64,000 bases of DNA from Arthrobacter sp. Soil763. Its GTDB lineage: Bacteria > Actinomycetota > Actinomycetes > Actinomycetales > Micrococcaceae. The DNA lies in NCBI RefSeq assembly GCF_001428365.1, contig NZ_LMSH01000003.1, forward strand, positions 638,477 to 702,476, in the 5' to 3' direction. Under the pieces are notes generated by a model. It worked only from the letters and a program-made list of their open reading frames with translations, ran no database searches and was not told the origin of the DNA. A program made the position numbers and the translations under genes. Every line of letters begins with the position of its first letter. Position 1 is the first letter of the stretch. This document shows positions 39,812 through 47,243 of the stretch, in pieces.

Positions 39812-40321
39812 ATGAGTATTTTCGGCAACAAGCCCACGAACCCGTCCGTCACCCTCCCCGGCACCACCGCGGGCGCCGCCGACGCCGGCAGCCCGGCCGC
39901 GGCGGCCAAGACCGACGAGCAGTGGCGTGAAGAGCTCAGCCCTGAGGAATACCACGTGCTGCGCCAAGCCGGCACGGAACGTCCCTACACGGGCGAGTAC
40001 TGGGACACCCACACCGAAGGCGTCTACCAGTGCCGGGCCTGCGGCAGCGAACTGTTCACCAGCCGGGAAAAGTTCGATTCGCACTGCGGCTGGCCCTCCT
40101 TCTGGGCCCCGCTGGCGGACGGCACCGTGCGCTACATCCACGACCGCAGCCTGGGCATGGAGCGCATCGAGGTCCGCTGCGCGGCCTGCGACTCACACCT
40201 GGGCCACGTTTTCGAGGGCGAGGGCTACGGCACGCCAACGGACCAGCGCTACTGCATCAACTCGGTATCGCTGCGGCTCGTTCCCGCGGCGGAGCCCGCT
40301 GCGCCGGAGGCGGAGGCTTAG
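39812..40321 (+). CDS. msrB: Peptide-methionine (R)-S-oxide reductase
   Basis: Reduces methionine-R-sulfoxide in proteins. Length is 169 residues, with an extended N-terminus of ~40 residues. Two CxxC pairs (CRAC, CAAC) bind zinc, and the catalytic Cys is in QRYCINSVSL. The core shows the substrate site HCGWPSFW and GHVFEGEG. Start ATG 39812 has a weak GAAG upstream. No msrA is nearby. Confidence 0.95.
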   Translation: MSIFGNKPTNPSVTLPGTTAGAADAGSPAAAAKTDEQWREELSPEEYHVLRQAGTERPYTGEYWDTHTEGVYQCRACGSELFTSREKFDSHCGWPSFWAPLADGTVRYIHDRSLGMERIEVRCAACDSHLGHVFEGEGYGTPTDQRYCINSVSLRLVPAAEPAAPEAEA

Positions 40322-40412
40322 GCCAGCCCGCGGTGGGGCTGGTTCTGGCGTGGCCGCGGACACGTCAATGACTCAGAGTCTCTTATGCTCACGCCGTTTT
40401 TGAGTTAGCGGT

Positions 40413-40457
40413 TCTGGTTGCTTGTTACGCTCGGCTTAGACGTTCCCAGCAACCAGA
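40413..40457 (+). other. Inverted repeat in the leader of the DUF6421 gene
   Basis: TCTGGTTGCT (40413-40422) and AGCAACCAGA (40448-40457) are perfect complements 25 bases apart. The right arm runs into the AAAGG ribosome binding site (40456-40460), so a hairpin could mask translation start. A protein-binding site is also possible. Confidence 0.45.
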
Positions 40458-40470
40458 AAGGCGACCGACG

Positions 40471-41868
40471 ATGACCACCACCGCCCTCACCGCCCCCGCC
40501 CCGATCACCGCCGCCAGCCCGGAATGGCAGCGGCTCAAGGCCGCCGCCACCGCCCTGCAGGCACTCCAGGTCCAGGATGGTTCCGTACCGGAGACCGCCG
40601 ACCACAGCGCAGCCGCGGCCCACGTCGCCACCATCACCGAGGCAATCGCGGCACTGGCGCCGTCGTTCCCGCACGACGCCCGCTACCTCGAACTCCTGGT
40701 CACCGACTTCGCCCGCTGGGCCGACGGCGGTTTCGGCGTCCCCGACTTCCTGGACTCCCTGCAGGCCTTCGCGCCGCAGGAGCACCGGGTCAACGGCCTG
40801 CAGCACCTCGTGGTCTTTCCGATGTACACCCAGAACGGCAGCAGCAACCGCCTGGTCGAGGCCGTGCTGATCGAAGTGATCTGGCCCGAGTTCATCGACG
40901 GCCTGGAAGCCGGCGAATACTCCAACAAGCTCTTCGTGCCGATCCGCTTCCTGGACTTCACCCCCGGCTATGACACCAACTCCGCGGTGCTCTTCCCGGA
41001 GACCGTGGCCGTCCGCGAGACCCCCACCTTCACCTGGGGCGCCATCTTCGCCGACCGCGAGGCCGCCCGCTTCCGCCGCGTCCTGCGCGCCGCCGCGGAC
41101 ATCACCTCCCTGCAGCTGCCCGAGGACGCCGCAGCCCTGCTCGAGGACCAGGACCTGACGCAGGAAACCTTCGTGATGTGGGACCTCATCCACGACCGCA
41201 CCCACATGCGCGGCGACCTGCCCTTTGATCCGTTCATGATCAAGCAGCGCATGCCCTTCTTCCTGTACTCGCTGGAGGAACTGCGCTGCGATCTCACGGC
41301 GTTCCGCGAATCGGTGAAGATCGAAAAGGACGAAGACGCCGACCCGGAGGCCCGCCGTCACGCCAAGCTGGTGCAGTACGCAGTCATCTTCGACCGCATC
41401 TTCCGCTTCGCCATCACCGGCAGCCGCGTGCGCAACTACGACGGCCTCGGCGGCCAGCTGCTCTTCGCCTGGATGCACCAGCACCACGTGCTGCACTGGA
41501 CCGACAGCAAGCTCAGCATCGACTGGGACGAGGTCGCCGACGTCGTGGTGGAGCTCGGCGCCAAGATCGAGGAACTCTACTGGCGCTCGATCGACCGCCC
41601 GAAGACCGCCCACTGGCTGGCTGCCTACGAGCTGATCTCCGGCACCGTCACGCCGCACCCGGCCTCCGTCTGGGCGAAGGGTCCGGACGCGCTGCCGCTG
41701 GACGGCCCGCCGCGCGGCCTCACCGACCAGGTGATGGACGACGAGTTCCCGCTGTCCATGTTCTACGAGGCGCTGGAGAAGAAGATGCGCGCCGTGATTG
41801 AGTCCACCGCCGGAATCACGGGCACGTCCGACACGGGCAGCTCCAACGCCGCACTGAACGCCGGATGA
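40471..41868 (+). CDS. DUF6421 family protein
   Basis: A 465-residue soluble protein that I assign to DUF6421 by recognition of its conserved middle: WDLIHDRTHMRGDLPFDPFM, then RMPFFLYSLEELRCDLTAF. The His/Asp/Arg-rich HDRTHMRGD block could bind metal, but no known enzyme motif is certain. Other conserved-looking parts are HLVVFPMYTQNGSSNRL, VPIRFLDFTPGYDTNSAV and AWMHQHHVLHWTD. The next gene (SDR) overlaps its stop by 4 bases and a threonine aldolase-like gene follows, so it is probably a metabolic enzyme or partner. Function unknown. Confidence 0.75.
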   Translation: MTTTALTAPAPITAASPEWQRLKAAATALQALQVQDGSVPETADHSAAAAHVATITEAIAALAPSFPHDARYLELLVTDFARWADGGFGVPDFLDSLQAFAPQEHRVNGLQHLVVFPMYTQNGSSNRLVEAVLIEVIWPEFIDGLEAGEYSNKLFVPIRFLDFTPGYDTNSAVLFPETVAVRETPTFTWGAIFADREAARFRRVLRAAADITSLQLPEDAAALLEDQDLTQETFVMWDLIHDRTHMRGDLPFDPFMIKQRMPFFLYSLEELRCDLTAFRESVKIEKDEDADPEARRHAKLVQYAVIFDRIFRFAITGSRVRNYDGLGGQLLFAWMHQHHVLHWTDSKLSIDWDEVADVVVELGAKIEELYWRSIDRPKTAHWLAAYELISGTVTPHPASVWAKGPDALPLDGPPRGLTDQVMDDEFPLSMFYEALEKKMRAVIESTAGITGTSDTGSSNAALNAG

Positions 41869-42596
41869 GCGGCGGCGCCCTCAATATCCTGGTAGCCGGC
41901 GGCAGCAGCCCGTCGGGGGTTGCCGTGGCCCGCGCCCTCCGGGGCGCCGGCCACGCGGTCTTCACCGTCGGCTCCGACGCCGCCCGGATCGAGGCTGCCG
42001 CCGCGGCCGCCGGCGACGGCGTGGTGCCGCTGGCCTGCGACCTCGCCGACCCGGAGGAGGTCCGCGGGCTCCACGCGGATCTGCTCGAGGGGACCGGCGG
42101 CATCGACGGCGTCATCCACCTCGTCGGCGGCTGGCGCGGCGCGAAGGGCATCGCCGACCAAAGCGACGAGGACTGGGACTTTTTGGCGCGCAACGCCATC
42201 ACCACCCTCCGCAACGTCAGCCGAACCTTCTACGACGACCTCGCCGCCTCCGGCACGGGGCGCCTGGCCATCGTCTCCTCGACCGCGGTGGCCAACCCCA
42301 CGGCGGCCGGCGCCACCTACGCCGCCGCCAAGGCCGCCGCCGATGCCTGGACCCTGGCGGTCGCGGACGGCTTCCGGCGCGCCCAGGCAGGACACAAGGA
42401 GGAACCTGTCGAGCAGCACAGCGCGGCGGTGATCTTCGTGGTCAAAGCCCTCGTGGACGACGCCATGCGGGCAGCCTCCCCCGAACGCAAGTTCCCCGGC
42501 TTCACCGACGTCGAGGAGCTCGCGGCGGCCGCTGTCGGGCTGTTCGGGACCCCGGCCGCCGAGCTGAACGGCCGCCGGCTGCCTCTTAGCCGATGA
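41865..42596 (+). CDS. SDR-family oxidoreductase
   Basis: A 243-residue short-chain dehydrogenase. The N-terminal dinucleotide motif is VAGGSSPSGVAVARAL. The catalytic Ser lies in VSSTAVANPTAAG, and the Tyr/Lys pair is in TYAAAKAAAD (Y-x3-K). The overlap with the DUF6421 stop (ATGA) indicates coupled translation. The substrate is unknown; cofactor choice cannot be settled by eye. Confidence 0.88.
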   Translation: MSGGALNILVAGGSSPSGVAVARALRGAGHAVFTVGSDAARIEAAAAAAGDGVVPLACDLADPEEVRGLHADLLEGTGGIDGVIHLVGGWRGAKGIADQSDEDWDFLARNAITTLRNVSRTFYDDLAASGTGRLAIVSSTAVANPTAAGATYAAAKAAADAWTLAVADGFRRAQAGHKEEPVEQHSAAVIFVVKALVDDAMRAASPERKFPGFTDVEELAAAAVGLFGTPAAELNGRRLPLSR

Positions 42597-42621
42597 CCCG
42601 GCACCTCTCTAGACTGAAAGC

Positions 42622-43740
42622 GTGAGCAAAGCGATGACGACTACGGTCGAAACCACCACCGTCCCAGCAAGCACGGCGAGCCCGGCCCCGGCCCGGCTCC
42701 ACGACCCGTCCGTCCGGGGCTTCGCCTCGGATAACTATTCCGGCGTGCACCCCGAGATACTCGCGGCCCTGGCCGCCGCCAACGAAGGGCACCAGGTCGC
42801 CTACGGCGAGGACGACTACACCGCCCGCCTGCAGCAGCTGATGGAGCAGCACTTCGGCGCCGGCATCGAGTGCTTCCCGGTCTTCAACGGCACCGGCGCG
42901 AACGTCCTGGCCCTGCAGTCCCTGCTTCCCCGCTGGGGCGCCGCGATCTGCGCCTCCACGGCCCACATCAACATGGACGAGAACGGCGCACCGGAGCGCA
43001 TCGGCGGGATCAAGCTCCTGCAGGTCCCCACCCCCGACGGCAAACTCACCCCGGCGCTGATCGACCAGGAGGCCTGGGGCTGGGGTGACGAACACCGCGC
43101 CCAGCCGCTGGCGGTCTCCATCACCCAAACCACCGAACTGGGCACCTGCTACACCCCCGAGGAGGTCCGCGCCATCGCCGAGCATGTCCACGCCAAGGGC
43201 ATGAAGCTGCACATGGACGGCGCCCGCCTCGCCAACGCCGCCGCGCACCTGGGCGTGCCGCTGCGCGCCTTCACCCGCGACGCCGGCGTCGACATCCTCT
43301 CCTTCGGCGGCACCAAGAACGGCCTGCTCTTCGGCGAGGTCGTGGTGGCCCTGAACCCGGAGGCCGCCCACGGCCTGGTCTACCTTCGCAAAATGAACAT
43401 GCAGCTGGCCTCCAAGATGCGCTTCATGTCCGCGCAGTTCATCGCCCTGCTGGAAGGCGACCTGTGGCTGCGTTCCGCCTCGCACGCCAACGCCATGGCG
43501 GCCCGGCTCCGCGCCGGCGTCGAGTCGATCCCGGGCGTGGAGCTGAGCCAGAAGACCGAGTCCAACGGCGTCTTCGCGGTGCTGCCCGCCGGCGTCGCGG
43601 ACCGGCTGCGGAAGTCCTTCCGCTTCTACGACTGGAACGAAGCGGCCCGTGAAGTGCGCTGGATGTGCTCCTTCGACACCACCGAGGAAGACGTTGATTC
43701 CTTCATCGCCGCCATCAAGCGGGAGCTCGCTGCCGGCTAG
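42622..43740 (+). CDS. ltaE: Low-specificity L-threonine aldolase-like PLP enzyme
   Basis: A 372-residue fold-type I PLP enzyme, like threonine aldolases or beta-eliminating lyases. The PLP lysine is in DILSFGGTKNGLLFGE. The phosphate loop is NGTGANVLAL, and the Asp/Ala contact is HMDGARLANAA. Threonine or allo-threonine is the expected substrate, giving glycine and acetaldehyde. It may begin at GTG 42622 or ATG 42634. It is the third gene of the DUF6421 run, 25 bases after the SDR gene. Confidence 0.88.
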   Translation: MSKAMTTTVETTTVPASTASPAPARLHDPSVRGFASDNYSGVHPEILAALAAANEGHQVAYGEDDYTARLQQLMEQHFGAGIECFPVFNGTGANVLALQSLLPRWGAAICASTAHINMDENGAPERIGGIKLLQVPTPDGKLTPALIDQEAWGWGDEHRAQPLAVSITQTTELGTCYTPEEVRAIAEHVHAKGMKLHMDGARLANAAAHLGVPLRAFTRDAGVDILSFGGTKNGLLFGEVVVALNPEAAHGLVYLRKMNMQLASKMRFMSAQFIALLEGDLWLRSASHANAMAARLRAGVESIPGVELSQKTESNGVFAVLPAGVADRLRKSFRFYDWNEAAREVRWMCSFDTTEEDVDSFIAAIKRELAAG

Positions 43741-43809
43741 CGGCCCGCCCACCCCGGCCCGGCGGCGAGCCTGCCGGGGCCGGGCGGCGGCCGTGCATAC
43801 CCTGTCACT

Positions 43810-44439
43810 GTGAACGCACTCGACCAGGTTCCCCCGGATTTCCGCTTCGCGCTGGAAACCCTGCGAAAGGCACGGGTCCGGGCCGAGCTGCGCCTCGACG
43901 AGATCCCGGCCCCGGCCCGGCTGGCGCCGTTCGCGGTGGCGCTGGGCGCCGAGGTGGTGGTCCCGGGCGGACTGCCGGGTTCGGTCCACGGGCCGGCGGC
44001 AGCCGCGCTGGCCCCGGCAGCCGGCAGCGACGACGTCGAACTCGCCACCGGCCGCTTCATCCTGCTCCACGACCCGGAGGGCTCGGCGGTCTGGGACGGC
44101 GAATTCCGGATCGTCACGTACATCCGCGCCCAGCTGGAACCGGACATGGGCAACGACGAAATGCTCGGCTCCGTGGCCTGGACCTGGCTGGTGGAGGCAC
44201 TGGACAACCACGCCGCGGAATACCGCTCGGCGGGCGGAACCGCCACCCGGGTCCTCTCGGAGAGCTTCGGCTCGCTCGCGGACCGGCCCGGCACCATCGA
44301 CATTGAACTGCGCGCCTCGTGGACGCCGGCCGGGCGGGACATCACCGCCCACCTGGAAGCGTGGTCGGACATGGTCTGCACCTTCGCCGGCCTGCCTCCC
44401 CTGCCCGACGGCGTCACGGCACTGCCGCGCCGCCGGTAA
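43810..44439 (+). CDS. DUF3000 domain-containing protein
   Basis: A 209-residue actinobacterial protein that I recognise as DUF3000. It starts with the family-like PPDFRFALETLRKARVRAEL and has WDGEFRIVTYIRAQLEPDMGNDEML and SVAWTWLVEALDNHA, then a C-terminal GTIDIELRASWTP strand region. Function is unknown. It lies 12 bases upstream of the RNase D-like gene, an arrangement conserved in actinobacteria as far as I recall. Confidence 0.88.
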   Translation: MNALDQVPPDFRFALETLRKARVRAELRLDEIPAPARLAPFAVALGAEVVVPGGLPGSVHGPAAAALAPAAGSDDVELATGRFILLHDPEGSAVWDGEFRIVTYIRAQLEPDMGNDEMLGSVAWTWLVEALDNHAAEYRSAGGTATRVLSESFGSLADRPGTIDIELRASWTPAGRDITAHLEAWSDMVCTFAGLPPLPDGVTALPRRR

Positions 44440-44451
44440 ACTGGAGGCACC

Positions 44452-45813
44452 ATGACCCCTCATAACCCGGAAACCACCACGGCCGGCACCGTCCCCGCCA
44501 GCTCCCCCGGCGCAGCTGGAGCTGCCGACACCACGGCCCACATCACGGTGGAAGGCTTCGACAGCCTGGTCCCCGAGGTCATCGACCTTGATGCTCCCCG
44601 CGACGGCGTCCCGCTCGTCATCGAAACCCAGGCGGGGCTGGAGCGCTGCGCCGCGGCCCTGGCCGCCGGACACGGTCCCGCCGGCGTCGACGCCGAACGC
44701 GCGTCCGGGTTCCGCTATGGCCAGCGGGCCTTCCTGGTCCAGATCCGGCGCGAGGGAGCCGGCACCTGGCTGATCGACCCGGAACCCTTCGGGGACCTGC
44801 GCATCGTCAACGACGCACTGCGCGGCGTCGAATGGATCCTGCACGCGGCCACCCAGGACCTCCCCTGCCTCTCCGAACTGGGCATGTGGCCGGACAGGCT
44901 CTTTGACACCGAACTCGCCGCCCGCCTGGCCGGCCTGCCCCGCGTCGGCCTGGCCGCCGTCATCGAACAGCTCCTCGGCTTCGGCCTGGCCAAGGAACAC
45001 TCCGCCGCGGACTGGTCCACCCGGCCCCTGCCGGAACCCTGGCTGCGCTACGCGGCGCTCGACGTCGAGGTCCTCACCGAGCTCCGCGAAGAGCTGATCG
45101 AGATGCTCACCGCGGACGGCAAGCTCGAGTACGCCGAGCAGGAGTTCGCCGCGATCCTCGAAGCCGGCGTGGCTCCCCCGCGCGTGGACCCGTGGCGCAA
45201 AACCTCGGGGCTGCACCAGATCCGGGACCGCCGCCAGCTGGCCGCGGTCCGGGAACTATGGCTGGAGCGCGACTCGCTGGCCCAGAAGCGTGACGTCGCG
45301 CCGGGCCGGCTGATTCCCGATTCCGCCCTGGTGGCCGCCGCCAAGGCCATGCCGGGCACCGTCCCGCAGCTGCTCGGGACCAAGGGCTTCCACGGCCGGG
45401 CCGCACAGCGCGAAGCACCGCGCTGGCTGCGCTGCATCAGCGCCGCCCGCAGCCTCGAAGACCTTCCGCCGCTGCACCTGGCCACCAACGCTCCCCCGCC
45501 GCCGCGCGTCTGGGCAGACCGGGATCCGGAGGCCGCCGCCCGGCTCGCCACGGCCCGCCCCAAGCTGCAGGCACTGGCAGAGGAACTGAACCTGCCGGTC
45601 GAAAACCTGCTGACCCCGGACTACCTGCGCCGCGTGGCCTGGCGTCCGCCGGCGGAGATCAGCGAGGAAGGCATCGCCGAGGAACTGCAGAACCTGGGCG
45701 CCCGGCAGTGGCAGATCCAGCTGACCTCCCCGCTGATCGCCGACGCCTTCCTCAACCCGGCACCGCTGCCGCCCAAGGAACCCCGGGCAGCCGCGGCCGA
45801 CCCGGCTCCCTGA
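44452..45813 (+). CDS. rnd: RNase D-like 3'-5' exonuclease with HRDC domain
   Basis: A 453-residue protein. The DEDD-type exonuclease acidic residues are visible: Asp and Glu in GVDAERASGFRYG, Asp in HAATQDLPCL, and the final Tyr/Asp in RYAALDVEVL (Y-x3-D). A FDTELAARLAG segment follows the second motif. The HRDC-like helical domain lies at about residues 240-310. It probably trims tRNA or other RNA 3' ends; HRDC may help substrate binding. It is cotranscribed with the DUF3000 gene. Confidence 0.85.
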   Translation: MTPHNPETTTAGTVPASSPGAAGAADTTAHITVEGFDSLVPEVIDLDAPRDGVPLVIETQAGLERCAAALAAGHGPAGVDAERASGFRYGQRAFLVQIRREGAGTWLIDPEPFGDLRIVNDALRGVEWILHAATQDLPCLSELGMWPDRLFDTELAARLAGLPRVGLAAVIEQLLGFGLAKEHSAADWSTRPLPEPWLRYAALDVEVLTELREELIEMLTADGKLEYAEQEFAAILEAGVAPPRVDPWRKTSGLHQIRDRRQLAAVRELWLERDSLAQKRDVAPGRLIPDSALVAAAKAMPGTVPQLLGTKGFHGRAAQREAPRWLRCISAARSLEDLPPLHLATNAPPPPRVWADRDPEAAARLATARPKLQALAEELNLPVENLLTPDYLRRVAWRPPAEISEEGIAEELQNLGARQWQIQLTSPLIADAFLNPAPLPPKEPRAAAADPAP

Positions 45814-45842
45814 GCGCGCCCCGCCGCCGTTCCGAAACTCCT

Positions 45843-45876
45843 TGCCAGCTAAGTTACCCGCGGGTAACATAGCTGG
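45843..45876. promoter_or_regulatory. Promoter and 32-bp palindromic operator of fadAB
   Basis: A near-perfect 32-bp palindrome (45845-45876) has a 16-bp perfect core GTTACCCGCGGGTAAC (45853-45868), flanked by CCAGCTA on the left and TAGCTGG on the right. Only one base pair fails to match (A/A). A promoter fits inside it: TTGCCA at 45843-45848, 16 bases, then TAACAT at 45865-45870. The palindrome therefore spans the -35 to -10 region, about 80 bases before fadA. This is the expected design for a TetR- or GntR-type repressor of fatty acid oxidation. The identity of the regulator is not visible here. Confidence 0.65.
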
Positions 45877-45953
45877 AGATGCCGTCTGGATCCTCCAGTC
45901 CCGCCAAGCCCGCGGGCCCGGATCCGGCACCCTGTCTCAATGAGGAGTTACAC

Positions 45954-47243
45954 GTGAGCCAAGCCAGTCCCAGCGGGAACACCACCACCGCGCCGCCCGC
46001 CGTCGGACGGAACCGCAGCGTCCGCGACGTCGTCTTCGTCGACGGCGTGCGCACCCCGTTCGGCCGCGCCGGCGAGAAGGGCATCTACGCCGGAACCCGC
46101 GCCGATGACCTCGTGGTCAAGTGCATCCGCGAACTGATGCGCCGCAACCCGTCGCTTCCGGCGGAACGGATCGACGAGGTGGCCATCGCCGCCACCACCC
46201 AGACCGGGGACCAGGGCCTGACCATCGGCCGCACCGCCGCCCTGCTGGCCGGCCTGCCGCGCACCGTTCCCGGCTTCGCCATCGACCGGATGTGCGCCGG
46301 CGCCATGACCGCCGTGACCACCACCGCCAGCGGCATCGGCTTCGGCGCCTACGACGTCGTCATCGCCGGCGGCGTCGAACACATGGGCAACCACCCGATG
46401 GGAGCCGGCGCCGACCCGAACCCGCGCTTCATGTCCGAACGGATCGTCGACCCGGCCGCCCTGAACATGGGCAACACCGCGGAGAACCTGCACGACCGCT
46501 TCCCCGCCATCACCAAGGAACGCACCGACGCCTACGCCGTCGCCTCCCAGGACAAGCTGGCCGCCGCCTACGCCAAGGACCAGATCCAGCCGGACCTGGT
46601 TCCCGTCGCCACCATGAAGCCGGGCCAGGGCTGGACCGTGAACACCGTGGACGAACCGCCGCGCCCGGGTACCTCGGTGGAGGACCTGGCGGCGCTGCGC
46701 ACCCCGTTCCGCGCCCATGGCCGCGTCACCGCCGGCAACGCCGCCGGCCTCAACGACGGCGCCACCGCGGCCCTGCTGGCCTCCGCCGACGCCGCCGAGG
46801 AACTCGGCCTGCCGGTCAAGATGCGCCTGGTCGGCTACGCCTTCGCCGGTGTCGAGCCGGAAGTCATGGGCATCGGCCCCGTCCCGGCCACCGAGAAGGC
46901 CCTGAAAAACGCCGGGCTCGGCATCGAGGACATCGGCCTGTTCGAAATCAACGAGGCCTTCGCCGTCCAGGTCCTGAGCTTCCTTGACCACTTCGGCATC
47001 GCCGACGACGACCCGCGGGTCAACCGCTACGGCGGCGCGATCGCCGTCGGACACCCGCTGGCCTCCTCCGGCGTCCGGCTGATGAACCAGCTGGCCCGCC
47101 AGTTCGAAGAGGACCCGTCCGTCCGGTTCGGCATGACGACCATGTGCATTGGCCTGGGCATGGGCGCCACCGTCATCTGGGAAAACCCGCACCACGCCGA
47201 CTACGGCACCGACTACACCACCGAGACTGGAGCCGCAGCATGA
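45954..47243 (+). CDS. fadA: Acetyl-CoA acyltransferase (3-ketoacyl-CoA thiolase)
   Basis: A 429-residue thiolase that cleaves 3-ketoacyl-CoA in beta-oxidation. The acylated Cys114 is in IDRMCAGAMTAV. The other catalytic parts are NAAGLNDGATAALL, the His in AVGHPLASSG, and the C-terminal Cys in TTMCIGLGMGATV. GTG at 45954 is chosen for GAGGAG upstream; a longer frame to 45879 is not needed. Its stop overlaps fadB by 4 bases (ATGA). Confidence 0.95.
   Translation: MSQASPSGNTTTAPPAVGRNRSVRDVVFVDGVRTPFGRAGEKGIYAGTRADDLVVKCIRELMRRNPSLPAERIDEVAIAATTQTGDQGLTIGRTAALLAGLPRTVPGFAIDRMCAGAMTAVTTTASGIGFGAYDVVIAGGVEHMGNHPMGAGADPNPRFMSERIVDPAALNMGNTAENLHDRFPAITKERTDAYAVASQDKLAAAYAKDQIQPDLVPVATMKPGQGWTVNTVDEPPRPGTSVEDLAALRTPFRAHGRVTAGNAAGLNDGATAALLASADAAEELGLPVKMRLVGYAFAGVEPEVMGIGPVPATEKALKNAGLGIEDIGLFEINEAFAVQVLSFLDHFGIADDDPRVNRYGGAIAVGHPLASSGVRLMNQLARQFEEDPSVRFGMTTMCIGLGMGATVIWENPHHADYGTDYTTETGAAA

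Noticed and set aside
42586-45216. An 876-residue minus-strand frame across ltaE, DUF3000 and rnd
   Set aside because: It runs over three well-supported plus-strand genes and has the composition of an antisense frame.
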